Source: Kovacikia minuta CCNUW1
GTDB lineage: Bacteria > Cyanobacteriota > Cyanobacteriia > Leptolyngbyales > Leptolyngbyaceae
Assembly (NCBI RefSeq): GCF_020091585.1
Contig: NZ_CP083582.1
Location: 2,790,001-2,854,000 of the forward strand
DNA: 64,000 nucleotides
Reading direction: 5' to 3'
Position numbers and translations under genes: made by a program. The notes under the pieces were generated by a model. The model ran no database searches and had not been told where the DNA came from. It was given only the letters and a program-made list of their open reading frames with translations. Of this stretch, positions 54,325-62,849 are shown piece after piece. Each line of letters opens with the position of its first letter. The stretch's first letter is position 1.

Positions 54325-55674
54325 TTATTTCTTGTCTACCCCTTTCGTAATGTCTTCTAGTTTTTGACCTTCGGGAAGTTCGACAAAAACAGGGTCACCA
54401 GGTTTTACACCATCAAGGATTTGGGTCTGGTTGCCGATACTGGAACCCAGGGTAACGGGTTGGAACTTGGGTTTGTTGTTGCGATCGGGAACTAGAACTC
54501 CCGTTTGCCCCTTATCAGTGACGATCGCCACGCTGGGTACCATCAAAGCATCATTGATCTGGCTTCCCAGGAAAGCGAGGTCGGTTGTCATTCCTGCACG
54601 CAACTTGTCTTTGCCACTCGTAATCCTGACCCGCACCTCAAAGGTGACAACGCCCTTCTGAGTTGCGTCTTCCTGGGCTTCTGGCGAAACCAACCGCACA
54701 ACTCCCTTAAAGGTTTGCTTAGGATAGGCATCCGCAGTAATCTCCACTACCTGACCCGGCTTAATCTGGCTAATGTCCACTTCGGGTACTTTCGCCAAAA
54801 CTTCTAAATCACTGGCAAGAGACACGATCGAGGTCGCCGCTCCGCTACTGGTTGTGAAACTAGTAGGGGTCACAAAGTCACCGACCGTGGCATTCCTTTG
54901 AGTGATGACTCCATCAAACGGAGCACGAATCACCGTGTCACCAATCTGGGTATCGATCTGTTTGAGTCGGGCTTGCGCCGTTTCAACCTGGGCAACCGCC
55001 TGGGCAATTTCCTGAACGCGAGGTCCATTTTCCTGCTGATTTAATTGTTGAATCGTATTGTTCAGTCGTGCTCTTGCCTGCTCCAGGTTGGCTCTAGCAC
55101 TGCGTTCTTCGTTCAACACCTCATCCAGGCGATCGCGGCTAATTGCTCCTGCCGCCGCCAGGGATTGGTTCCGCTGAACCCGCTGGCTTGCCAGGTCTAG
55201 CCGGGTTTGGGCAGAGGTGACCTCGGCTTTTGTCTGGTTCACCGTTGCCTGTGCCTGCCCAATTGCCTCTGGGCGGCTTCCTGCTCGCAACAGGGATAGG
55301 TTTGCCTGCGACTGAGACAACTCCGCCAGCGCCTGATCTCTCTGGGCATTGAGTTCACTCCGATCCATTTGGGCAACAATTTGCCCCTGCCGAACCCGAT
55401 CGCCCTGCTCGACGTAGAGCTTCTCCAATCGACCGGAAGTTTTGGGATTGAGATTCAGCCGTCGCACCGCAACCACATCCCCACTGGCGGTAATTCGCGC
55501 AACCACGTTTTTAGATTGCACCGGAACCGTCAGTTGGCTAATATCCTGACGCGGAGCGGCATTTCGAGCGACCAGAGGAACGGTCGCAGCGACACCAACC
55601 AATCCAGCCGCGACTAACCCAATGATCCAGGGAGTCTTTTTAGGAGTAGCTTTACCAAAAAGAGGAAGTTGCAT
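54325..55674 (-). CDS. HlyD/MacA-type periplasmic adaptor (membrane fusion protein)
   Basis: 449 residues from ATG 55674 (MQLPLFGKATPKKTPWIIGL). An N-terminal membrane anchor (IIGLVAAGLVGVAATVPLVA) and a split lipoyl domain (VVAVRRLNLNPKTSGRLEKL with GDTVIRAPFDGVITQRN) surround a long coiled-coil hairpin (about 105-240). Beta-barrel and membrane-proximal domains follow (LEVLAKVPEVDISQIKPGQV; AIVTDKGQTGVLVPD). It links the inner-membrane pump to an outer-membrane channel. First gene of the transporter operon, downstream of the GbsR/MarR regulator. Confidence 0.93.
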   Translation of the reverse strand: MQLPLFGKATPKKTPWIIGLVAAGLVGVAATVPLVARNAAPRQDISQLTVPVQSKNVVARITASGDVVAVRRLNLNPKTSGRLEKLYVEQGDRVRQGQIVAQMDRSELNAQRDQALAELSQSQANLSLLRAGSRPEAIGQAQATVNQTKAEVTSAQTRLDLASQRVQRNQSLAAAGAISRDRLDEVLNEERSARANLEQARARLNNTIQQLNQQENGPRVQEIAQAVAQVETAQARLKQIDTQIGDTVIRAPFDGVITQRNATVGDFVTPTSFTTSSGAATSIVSLASDLEVLAKVPEVDISQIKPGQVVEITADAYPKQTFKGVVRLVSPEAQEDATQKGVVTFEVRVRITSGKDKLRAGMTTDLAFLGSQINDALMVPSVAIVTDKGQTGVLVPDRNNKPKFQPVTLGSSIGNQTQILDGVKPGDPVFVELPEGQKLEDITKGVDKK

Positions 55675-55819
55675 AGTAATTATCAAGTTCTAAGCTTTGA
55701 GTTTTGAGTTTTGAATTGGGTCATAGGTAATGGGTAATTGATTTCCTATCTCCGCGTCTCCGCGTCTTCTTCGTCCTTCGGCACTTAGCCTTCCCCTCAC
55801 CCTCACCGTGGCAAAATTT

Positions 55820-56347
55820 TCACCCTTTGCCTTCCTCCAATCGGTTCTTTCTTTGTTGTTCCCAGCGATCGATCATTTTGGGCATCTCTTGTTCAAAAAA
55901 GGCGTGAATATCACGCATTTCTTCCAGGCGTTGAAGCGATCGCGAACCTGTACTTTGCATCAGGTTTAACCCCTGTTCTGCGAGTTGGCGAAAGGCAGTA
56001 ATCTGCACCATCCGTTGCTTGGTTAACTCAGACCAGGCATTGGGTTTAATTCGAAAATAGTCGCGGCGCTGCCCTGGTAGGCTAATCCGTTCGATTAAGC
56101 CAATTTGCAATAACAGGCGGGTCATTGTGCTGATAGAACCTTTGCTTGCCTGCAAAATTTCAGCCAATTCGGTGGGCGACTGGTGGGCTGGGTTAGAAAT
56201 CAGCAACCAACCAAAAATTCGTCCTGCCATGCGTGGTAAACCCACTGTTTCAAACAGCAGCCCCGCTTCTTCGACAAAGGATTTCTGCTCAAGCTGAGTT
56301 TGGGTTGGCTTCGCACCATGAGTACCCATTTCTGTTAAGGTTGCCAT
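55820..56347 (-). CDS. GbsR/MarR family transcriptional regulator
   Basis: 175 residues. The winged-helix region is GLPRMAGRIFGWLLISNPAH, TELAEILQASKGSISTMTRL and IGLIERISLPGQRRDYFRI, the pattern of the GbsR-type MarR subfamily that often sits next to MacAB/RND pumps. A C-terminal helical part provides dimerisation. It is divergent from nothing and leads the minus-strand efflux genes. A palindrome lies upstream of its start. Confidence 0.92.
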   Translation of the reverse strand: MATLTEMGTHGAKPTQTQLEQKSFVEEAGLLFETVGLPRMAGRIFGWLLISNPAHQSPTELAEILQASKGSISTMTRLLLQIGLIERISLPGQRRDYFRIKPNAWSELTKQRMVQITAFRQLAEQGLNLMQSTGSRSLQRLEEMRDIHAFFEQEMPKMIDRWEQQRKNRLEEGKG

Positions 56348-56409
56348 GCTAATCCGGTAGGGGGGCAGACTTCGACGGGAGCGCTCCGTTAACCAGAAGT
56401 AGGGTTCAT

Positions 56410-56431
56410 TTGTTCAATTTTTACTGAACAA
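56410..56431. promoter_or_regulatory. Inverted repeat operator candidate of the GbsR/MarR gene
   Basis: TTGTTCA, eight bases, TGAACAA, with a further GTTCA to the left and TTTGAAC to the right. It lies about 65 bp upstream of the regulator start and is a good candidate for its own binding site. Confidence 0.55.
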
Positions 56432-56535
56432 TTTGAACGTTACGATCGCGCTATACGTTTATTATCCGCAATAAACCTGAAAAGGGCAGTACGGGAATCT
56501 AATCCTCGACCGAACGTCCCCTAGAACGCCGGTAC

Positions 56536-56602
56536 AGAAACCGGGTTTCTTCTCTGAGATGCTCAAGTTTTGTTGAATATCCTTACCAGAAACCCGGTTT
56601 CT
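56536..56602. repeat. Inverted pair of AGAAACCGGGTTTCT units
   Basis: AGAAACCGGGTTTCT at 56536-56550 and its reverse complement form AGAAACCCGGTTTCT at 56588-56602. Each unit is itself nearly palindromic, so several hairpins are possible. Such units are dispersed in many cyanobacterial genomes. The surrounding 56432-56736 holds no gene. Confidence 0.7.
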
Positions 56603-56736
56603 CGAAATACTGTATCGATGCTCTAGGACTGGCAATATCCCCAACCCAAATAGAAGTCAGGAGCCAGAATCCAGACCCCCTGTCTTCTCCTGACTCCTCA
56701 CACCTAACTCCAGACTCGTACCTTGTGAACAGTTCG

Positions 56737-57204
56737 CTACTGGCTTGGCAGCATTTCGGTTTCCAAAATTTCATCACAAAGTTCCACACACTCATTGCAA
56801 ATGTAGGCTTCTGGTCCGGCAATGATTTTTCGCACTTCCAATTGGGTTTTGCGACAGAACGAACATCGGAGGGTAAATTCAGCACTATCATGGATTTCGC
56901 TGATCCAATGCTGCACCCACTCCCGAAAAATTTCGCTTTCCGCCTGCGCTTCCGCCCGCAATTCGGGGTCGCTGCGATCGGCTTGTTCCAGATTTACATC
57001 GGGGCTGCGGTAATGAATTCGCTCAAACCGTTCTGCCCGCCCTTGAGATTGCCCCTGTTCTAAATAAACCGCCCAACCCCGAGGTTGACCATCAATGTAG
57101 TAGCCAAAATGGGCTAATTGACCGTCGGCATAGAACTCAGCATAGAGTCCCTTCTTTCTATCAGTCCGGTATCCTTCCGGCAGAATGGAAGCATCAATTT
57201 TCAT
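56737..57204 (-). CDS. Protein with a C-terminal ClpX-type C4 zinc finger
   Basis: 155 residues from ATG 57204 ([20 protein letters not shown]). The N-terminal part ([33 protein letters not shown]) resembles a MORN-like or toxin_15-type strand repeat. A middle helix ([20 protein letters not shown]) precedes [34 protein letters not shown], a clear zf-C4_ClpX. There is no AAA domain, so it is not ClpX. It may compete for ClpX adaptors or substrates. It starts two bases after the YggU gene. Confidence 0.8.
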   Translation of the reverse strand: MKIDASILPEGYRTDRKKGLYAEFYADGQLAHFGYYIDGQPRGWAVYLEQGQSQGRAERFERIHYRSPDVNLEQADRSDPELRAEAQAESEIFREWVQHWISEIHDSAEFTLRCSFCRKTQLEVRKIIAGPEAYICNECVELCDEILETEMLPSQ

Positions 57205-57206
57205 AA

Positions 57207-57431
57207 TCAAATATCTATCTCAACCAGCTTATTCTTTGACGATGCCCCAGCTTTTATCCTAATCAAAGATTTGGGTACATCAAACTCTTTTGCTAATAGT
57301 TGAATCAACTCCTGATTCGCTTTGCCCTCAATCGGTGGTGATTTCAAAAGTGCAATCAAGTTTCCGTCTTCTGACTGCTGCAACATCTGCTGTCTGGAGT
57401 TGGGTTTGACTTTAAGACGAAGGATTTTCAT
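57207..57431 (-). CDS. DUF167/YggU family protein
   Basis: 74 residues. [40 protein letters not shown] and [20 protein letters not shown] are the DUF167 signature. A small conserved protein of unknown function. Nearly abutting the ClpX-zinc-finger gene, so the two are one transcription unit. Confidence 0.9.
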   Translation of the reverse strand: MKILRLKVKPNSRQQMLQQSEDGNLIALLKSPPIEGKANQELIQLLAKEFDVPKSLIRIKAGASSKNKLVEIDI

Positions 57432-57471
57432 CTAGCTATTTTCATCTAATGGAGACACTTGATCAAACTTA

Positions 57472-57829
57472 GAGGGTGTTTGAAAAGTCCTACTGTCGGT
57501 AGCAAAGATGCGATCCCCCTAAGTCCCCCTTAATCAGGGGGACTTTAAGCCTGTTTCCCCCCTTTTTAAGGCTACCGTGTACACACAAGTCGGAAATCTG
57601 TGAACACAAGTCCTGAAACCCTTGCTCTGCCTCAACTTTGGAAATTGGCTGAAATCTCAATAATCTCGGCTTATTGAGAACCGGCAACGAGAAATCAAGG
57701 TTGTGGAGGATCAGGTTTTCGGAAAACGAATCAGCGATCGACTTGTGTGTACACCGTAGCCTTTTTAAGGGGGGTTAGGGGGATCTCTGAGTGTTGCATC
57801 TTACAGTCCATACCTTTTCAAACATCCTC
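57472..57829. mobile_element. Mini-element (IS5-type, TTA duplication) of 358 bp
   Basis: Terminal repeats GAGGGTGTTTGAAAAG (left) and the complement of GAGGATGTTTGAAAAG (right), flanked by TTA on both sides (57469-57471, 57830-57832). The subterminal parts contain the widespread cyanobacterial GATCCCCCTAA...CCCCCTTA type sequence. No coding capacity. Another mini-element lies inside, at 57571-57760. Confidence 0.8.
57571..57760. mobile_element. Nested mini-element, 190 bp, with 9-bp duplication
   Basis: Terminal repeats GCTACCGTGTACACACAAGT and the near-perfect complement (one mismatch). The exact 9-bp duplication CTTTTTAAG lies at 57562-57570 and 57761-57769. Inserted in the 57472-57829 mini-element. 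No gene inside. Confidence 0.85.
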
Positions 57830-57830
57830 T

Positions 57831-58118
57831 TAAACCCCCAAGGTTGGGGGCAAAATGCGTCAGTCCTGATTCAGTAAGGTAAGCATTTCAGGCTCCATAA
57901 CAGAGGCAGAAGACCGAAACAGCTTACGAAACGTTAAGACGTATCCTCTGCTTATCTTCTAAGCGGTGTAAAATCCGATAAATCTCTTCAAGGAGGATAG
58001 TAACCAGATTGAACGATTGCCTACAGTCTTAATGGTGATATCAAAACCATCCAAGTAGCGTTAAGTGTAATTCACTTCACCCTTGCGTTAACACAATCAA
58101 TTAATCAAGGAGATGGTT
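57831..58118. other. Upstream region of the radical SAM gene
   Basis: About 290 bp with no gene. It ends with AAGGAG, a good ribosome site, before ATG 58119. A promoter is presumed here but no clear boxes are assigned. Confidence 0.5.
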
Positions 58119-59732
58119 ATGAAAGCTCTGCTTCTATGGCCCGTGATGCCCAATTCATTTTGGTCCTATCAAGAAGCTCTGGATCTGGCGGGTTTACGCT
58201 CCACTAATCCGCCCTTAGGTCTAATTACTGTTGCCGCCATGTTACCTTCCGATTGGGAAATTCGCTTTGCCGATCGCAATGTCCAATTTGAAACGGAGGA
58301 AGACTGGGCATGGTGCGATATTGTGATAATCTCTGCCATGATTATCCAGAAGAAAGACTTTCGGGATCTCATTCAAAAGGGCGTTTCCTTAGGTAAAAAA
58401 GTTGCTGTGGGTGGTCCCTATCCCACGTCAGTTCCAGAGTATGCGTTGGATTCAGGGGCACACTATTTGATTTTGGATGAGGGAGAATGCACCATTCCCC
58501 TGTTCCTGGAGGCACTGGCGCGGGGTGAATCCCAGGGCATTTTCCGGTCTGTGGAAAAACCAGATGTAACCCAAACCCCGATCGCCTGCTACGACCTGCT
58601 TAACCTGGACGCGTACCTGGCAATTACCGTTCAGTTTTCACGGGGTTGTCCCTTCCAGTGTGAATTCTGCGACATTATCAATCTTTATGGGCGCAAGCCC
58701 CGCACAAAAACCCCTGAACAAATGCTGGCAGAGTTTGAAACGCTTTATAACTTAGGCTGGCGACGCTACATCTTTGTGGTGGATGACAACTTCATTGGTA
58801 ATACCCGCAATGCCAAGGTCTTTCTGCGATCGCTGATCCCCTGGATGGAGGCACACCAATACCCCTTCAAACTAATCACAGAAGCATCCCTGAATCTGGC
58901 ACAGGACGAAGAATTAGTTGACCTGATGGTGAAAGCAGGGTTTGTGCTGGTCTTTATGGGCATCGAAACCCCAGATACGGATAGCTTAAAGGGCATCAAC
59001 AAGGTTCAAAATACCCGTCAGTCTTTAGTTGATGCCTGCCACAAAATTACCCGTGCTGGGTTGCAAATCATGTCCGGGTTCATTATGGGATTTGACAACG
59101 AGCGCCCCGGTGCCGGTCAGCGAATTCGGGAATTCATTGAAGAAACAGGCATTCCCCAGGGACAGTTCAGCCTTTTGCAGGCGTTGCAAAACACCGCCAT
59201 GTGGACGCGGTTGCAACAGGAAGGTCGTTTAATGACCGGGTTAGGAACCTTCCACCAGGGTGCAATTATGAACTTTGCTCCCACCCGTCCGGTCGAAGAA
59301 ATTACCCAGGAATATATTGATGCATTCTGGTATATCTATGAGCCAATGCCCTATCTCAAGCGCACCTTCCGCCACTTCATAATGATGAATGGCTGGCGGG
59401 GGAAGAGCTGTCGCAAATTAGATTGGCAACAGGCGAAGATGTTTAGGGCAATTGTCTGGCGGCAGGGCGTGGTGCGTTCCACTCGATTCCGCTTCTGGTG
59501 GCAAGTGGTCGCGATCGCCCTCCTGAGGCCCCAACTGCTGGAAGAATACCTGGGAACCCTGGCGATCGCCGAACACTTCTTCAGCTACCGCTATGAAGTT
59601 CGGGAACAACTCCAAAACCAATTAGAGATTTTGAAACAGGCGAATCTGGCAGAGCAGCAAAAAGCGATCGCGCCCGACGTGGCTCCCACCTTAAAAGAAC
59701 TGGAAAAAGCCCCAGAAATTGCAATGAAATAG
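58119..59732 (+). CDS. B12-binding radical SAM protein (DUF4070-type)
   Basis: 537 residues. ATG 58119 fits AAGGAG by distance better than ATG 58113. An N-terminal cobalamin-binding-like domain (NPPLGLITVAAMLPSDWEIR ... VAVGGPYPTSVPEYAL) precedes the radical SAM core with the 4Fe-4S motif FSRGCPFQCEFCDI (CxxxCxxC) near residue 178 and GIETPDTDSLKGINKVQN. The C-terminal about 150 residues form the helical DUF4070-type region. Substrate unknown; related proteins modify lipids or hopanoids. Confidence 0.92.
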   Translation: MKALLLWPVMPNSFWSYQEALDLAGLRSTNPPLGLITVAAMLPSDWEIRFADRNVQFETEEDWAWCDIVIISAMIIQKKDFRDLIQKGVSLGKKVAVGGPYPTSVPEYALDSGAHYLILDEGECTIPLFLEALARGESQGIFRSVEKPDVTQTPIACYDLLNLDAYLAITVQFSRGCPFQCEFCDIINLYGRKPRTKTPEQMLAEFETLYNLGWRRYIFVVDDNFIGNTRNAKVFLRSLIPWMEAHQYPFKLITEASLNLAQDEELVDLMVKAGFVLVFMGIETPDTDSLKGINKVQNTRQSLVDACHKITRAGLQIMSGFIMGFDNERPGAGQRIREFIEETGIPQGQFSLLQALQNTAMWTRLQQEGRLMTGLGTFHQGAIMNFAPTRPVEEITQEYIDAFWYIYEPMPYLKRTFRHFIMMNGWRGKSCRKLDWQQAKMFRAIVWRQGVVRSTRFRFWWQVVAIALLRPQLLEEYLGTLAIAEHFFSYRYEVREQLQNQLEILKQANLAEQQKAIAPDVAPTLKELEKAPEIAMK

Positions 59733-59740
59733 GACTACAC

Positions 59741-59795
59741 AAACCTGGGAGGTTTAACCCCTTCTCAAACATCCTCTTGCAAATCTCCCAGGTTT
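59741..59795 (+). terminator. Long-stem terminator-like inverted repeat
   Basis: AAACCTGGGAGGTTT at 59741-59755 pairs with AAATCTCCCAGGTTT at 59781-59795 (one mismatch), eight bases after the stop codon of the radical SAM gene. The loop holds a CTCAAACATCCTC piece similar to the right terminal repeat of the 57472-57829 mini-element. Confidence 0.6.
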
Positions 59796-59918
59796 TGGCT
59801 AAATGATACCAATTTGAACAGATTTTACGGCACATCAATTCTTTGTAAGGGCGTATGCCATACGCTCCTACCTCATCTGCACCCTTTTCAACTCAAATTT
59901 GGTATGAGTCTCATCAAT

Positions 59919-60182
59919 TCACTTCTCGTCAGTCGGCTCCAATGCTGTGTTAGCCTGCATCTGAGGAGCAAGGGCTTGGTTTTGTTGCATTACCCTGACT
60001 AAAAACCGTAGCGCTTCATTCACTGCATCAGCACTAGGAAACATCTCAGCAACATCCGGTTCCAGACGCACGGTTGTTGTACCAAAACTCTTTCGCCCCG
60101 AACCCAATCTTCTGACTTGTAAACTCTTCAAGTCATATTCTGCCCGCAAATCATCTTCCATCTCTGATTCATCCCTCTTCAT
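59919..60182 (-). CDS. Antitoxin-like partner of the BrnT toxin
   Basis: 87 residues. Starts MKRDESEMEDDLRAEYDLKS, with KSLQVRRLGSGRKSFGTTTV, an acidic N-terminus and a possible ribbon-helix-helix-like part (TTVRLEPDVAEMFPSADAVN). It is not a typical BrnA but overlaps the BrnT toxin gene by 14 bp downstream, the usual position. A non-classical antitoxin is the best interpretation. Confidence 0.7.
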   Translation of the reverse strand: MKRDESEMEDDLRAEYDLKSLQVRRLGSGRKSFGTTTVRLEPDVAEMFPSADAVNEALRFLVRVMQQNQALAPQMQANTALEPTDEK

Positions 60183-60441
60183 AGGCTTCTCGCTCGGTTC
60201 GTGTTACTTCTCTTGCACTGATGAGCCGAATTGAATTTTCTCTCTCGGTATACGACACAATCAACAATCGTCCTTGATTCGACTCCCCAACAACGAGATA
60301 CCGCTCCTCATCCTCAGAATGATCTGGATCATAAAAGTCAATATAAAAAGGATCATCAAAAACAGTTTTTGCTTCCTCAAATGAGATTCTATGCTTTGAT
60401 AGATTGCTTGCCGCTTTGTTGTCATCCCACTCAAACTGCAT
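60169..60441 (-). CDS. brnT: BrnT family toxin
   Basis: 90 residues with the BrnT pattern: FEWDDNKAASNLSKHRISFE, EAKTVFDDP, RYLVVGESNQGRLLIVSYTE, and IRLISAREVTRTEREAYEEG. BrnT is a RelE-fold ribonuclease that slows growth until neutralised by its antitoxin. The gene precedes the antitoxin gene as in other BrnTA pairs. Reading frame intact. Confidence 0.92.
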   Translation of the reverse strand: MQFEWDDNKAASNLSKHRISFEEAKTVFDDPFYIDFYDPDHSEDEERYLVVGESNQGRLLIVSYTERENSIRLISAREVTRTEREAYEEG

Positions 60442-60481
60442 GGAAACATTCTATCCCTGCTAGAATCAGGAGCTAAAAGGT

Positions 60482-60862
60482 CTACACCATCAGTCTTCGA
60501 TATCGAGCTTTTTCTTCTTCTGATGTAAGGTTTTCCACAAAAATCTCTAGTACCCTTCGGGTATTACTATTTGGGAAACAAGTTTGAAGGGTAAAAAATG
60601 CCAAGCCAGTGTATTCATTGCTAGCACCATTTAATATGCTTACCAGTGCAGCTATATGTCTTTCGGAATCACCTTGCATAATGTCAATAACGACTTCGTC
60701 TAACCCAAATGAGATGTAGTGCTTAACTCTGAGTAACAGCTTGCAATAGAGGTTTTCAACTGCTTTAGGATATGAGCCAGAAAATCGTGAATAAACAGCA
60801 GACAAATTTGCCAGCAAAAAGGCTAGAAGAAGATACGGAATTCCGACAAACAATTGAAGCAT
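60482..60862 (-). CDS. Hypothetical membrane-anchored protein
   Basis: 126 residues. A hydrophobic N-terminus (MLQLFVGIPYLLLAFLLANL) is followed by a helical soluble part (VENLYCKLLLRVKHYISFGL ... NLTSEEEKARYRRLMV). No recognised family and no clear ribosome site. It is not linked with the BrnT pair beyond proximity. Confidence 0.5.
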   Translation of the reverse strand: MLQLFVGIPYLLLAFLLANLSAVYSRFSGSYPKAVENLYCKLLLRVKHYISFGLDEVVIDIMQGDSERHIAALVSILNGASNEYTGLAFFTLQTCFPNSNTRRVLEIFVENLTSEEEKARYRRLMV

Positions 60863-61185
60863 ATAACTATGGCTAGGGAAAAATCACACTGCGATGGTGA
60901 CCATTTTTCTGAATTTAGATTAACAAACAAATAAGCTCCAAGTACGATCCGGGTTGACAACCGTTTGAACTTAACCCGGTGCCTTAGTGAACGTTTAACC
61001 TGGTACTGGGCCGCAGGCGCACTAAAGCAGATCAAACTGTTATCCGTTTCTGATGACCCCTGACTCCCTATCTCTATCAAAGGAGTGAGCTACTTGAACA
61101 GGCGAAGCTCTGTCCCCGGAATGGTTTAGCGCTCTAGTAGATGAAGTAGAAATAGGGTACGAAATTACATTGGAGACTGTATTCT
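60863..61185. other. Intergenic region, no gene seen
   Basis: About 320 bp between divergent genes. No RNA gene, hairpin or repeat stands out. It presumably carries both promoters. Confidence 0.5.
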
Positions 61186-61626
61186 ATGAAACTGAATTAT
61201 TTTACACGACTGTTCTCGATCGTAGGACGCTGGTTGGTCACTGCCCTGTTTTGTGTGACTGCTGTTGCCTTTGCCTGGCAGGGTGCTTTTCTGACAAACA
61301 CCGCTGCGATCGCCGCTCCCACTTCCAGCTTGATTGCAGACGCAGGTGCAAAGGTTCAAGGAAAAGCCAGTGAAGACGCTGCACGCACCAAAGGCTTTGT
61401 CCGGGATACCGCAGACAAGGTTAAACGGACTGCCAACAAAAATGCAGCCAAGGTCGATCAAGCAACTGATAGCGGCAGTTTTGCTGAACGCAAAGCCAAA
61501 AAAGACGCAGCCCGGATTCAAAAACGAGCCAATGAAGACTCAGCTCGGACTCAAACCGCGATCGACAAAACCAAGAATGCAGTTGAACGCACCGTCGATG
61601 GCATCAAAGATGCGTTTGGGAATTAG
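61186..61626 (+). CDS. Secreted Lys/Ala-rich coiled-coil protein (LEA/CsbD-like)
   Basis: 146 residues. A signal peptide (about 1-44: MKLNYFTRLFSIVGRWLVTA, cut near AIAAPTS) is followed by a very hydrophilic helical part with repeated A-R/K-A-D-K-type 11-mers (AKVQGKASEDAARTKGF, KVKRTANKNAAKVDQA, RIQKRANEDSARTQTA). This amphipathic design is like LEA or CsbD-type stress proteins. Exported to the periplasm or thylakoid lumen. Function by analogy only. Confidence 0.7.
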   Translation: MKLNYFTRLFSIVGRWLVTALFCVTAVAFAWQGAFLTNTAAIAAPTSSLIADAGAKVQGKASEDAARTKGFVRDTADKVKRTANKNAAKVDQATDSGSFAERKAKKDAARIQKRANEDSARTQTAIDKTKNAVERTVDGIKDAFGN

Positions 61627-61850
61627 GTAGTAGGTAGTAGGTGGTAGGTGGTAGAGAAGAGGTGTCGGGTGTCGGGTGTCGGGTGTCAGTTACCAGTTTC
61701 CAGTTATCAGTAGCCAATCCTATTGCCTGCTGCTCGCTGCTCACTGCTGACTGTTCACTGCTGACTGCTTCCCCATCTCCCCCATCTCTCCCATCTCCCC
61801 TACTCCTCTGATCCCTGACCCCTGACCCCTGCTATAACTTCCTTAACCAA
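61627..61850. repeat. Low-complexity tandem short repeats
   Basis: Runs of GGTAGTAGGTGGTAGGTGG, at least three GGGTGTC units, CAGTTACCAGTTTCCAGTTA, TCACTGCTGACTGTTCACTG and CCCCATCTCCCCCATCTC. These are the same type of heptamer-like spacer repeats as elsewhere in the window. Confidence 0.8.
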
Positions 61851-61938
61851 GAAACACGATTGATCTATACCCATCGGCACGGCTGTCTGAGTATGGTAGG
61901 AAAAGAACGTTTTTCTTACCAACGATAGAGGCACCGGT

Positions 61939-62532
61939 ATGAGCAATAGTGGAGAAGGAAAGGCGATCGCCCAGGAGTTCCAAACCCATCTCGTGATTTT
62001 GGGTGGTTTAGTGGCTCTGATGTGGGGGGTCGAAATTGCCGATCAGCTTTTCTTTAGACCCTTTCTTCAGTCAACGGTCGATATCTATGGCATCATTCCC
62101 CGAACTGCGATCGGTCTGCGGGGAATTTTATTTGCTCCCTTTCTGCACGCCAGCTTTGCCCACCTCATCGGAAACACCGTTCCTTTCATCATTTTGGGCT
62201 GGTTAATTTTGCTGCGTGAAACCAGCGATTTTTTTTGGGTCAGCCTCATCTGCGGGCTGGTCAGCGGTGGTGGAACCTGGCTGTTTGGCTCACCTGGCGT
62301 TCACATTGGAGCCAGTGGCGTAATCTTCGGCTATTTAGGTTTTCTCCTATTGCGCGGGTACTTTGAGCGAAGCGCGATCGCGATCGCGGTCTCCTTAGGC
62401 GTTGGCACACTCTATGGCAGCCTGCTCTGGGGAGTATTGCCTATGCAGTACGGGATCTCCTGGGAAGGTCACCTATTTGGCTTTCTGGGCGGTGTCGTGG
62501 CAGCCCGCCTGCTGGCGAGGAAGCGCATTTAG
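61939..62532 (+). CDS. Rhomboid family intramembrane serine protease
   Basis: 197 residues with six membrane segments. Rhomboid features are HASFAHLIGNTVPF (H-x-N-type motif in TM2), the catalytic Ser in HIGASGVIFGYLGF and the catalytic His in WEGHLFGFLGG. It cleaves membrane proteins within the bilayer; the substrate is unknown. ATG 61939 is the first good start. Confidence 0.93.
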   Translation: MSNSGEGKAIAQEFQTHLVILGGLVALMWGVEIADQLFFRPFLQSTVDIYGIIPRTAIGLRGILFAPFLHASFAHLIGNTVPFIILGWLILLRETSDFFWVSLICGLVSGGGTWLFGSPGVHIGASGVIFGYLGFLLLRGYFERSAIAIAVSLGVGTLYGSLLWGVLPMQYGISWEGHLFGFLGGVVAARLLARKRI

Positions 62533-62831
62533 GGAAAGGGGGAAAGGCTGAAGAAGTCAGAGGGCAGAGGGCAGAAGGGGGAGTAGGGAGTAGGGAAAGG
62601 CTGAAGGATAACAAACCACTCTTCACTTTCAACTCAAAACTTCCCCTCATCACCCCATCACCCCATCACCCCATCATCTCCCCTCTTCCCCCTATCTCTC
62701 TGACACCTGACACCTTTTATTCTTTATCCTTTCTTTTCCCCTACTTTATCTTTTCTTTTATCAACCATCGGAACTTATCGCCACTAAAATAATTCAGAGT
62801 TTAATGAGAAAGCCTTTGAGCACCCATTCCG
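62533..62831. repeat. Low-complexity spacer
   Basis: Contains AGTCAGAGGGCAGAGGGCAG, GGAGTAGGGAGTAGGG and repeated CACCCCATCACCCCAT units. No gene is seen. Confidence 0.7.
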
Positions 62832-62849
62832 TTGGTGCCATGTATAACT

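Noticed and set aside
61627..61850. Possible CRISPR-like or satellite array
   Set aside because: Units are very short, of several types and have no spacer structure; this is ordinary low-complexity spacer DNA.
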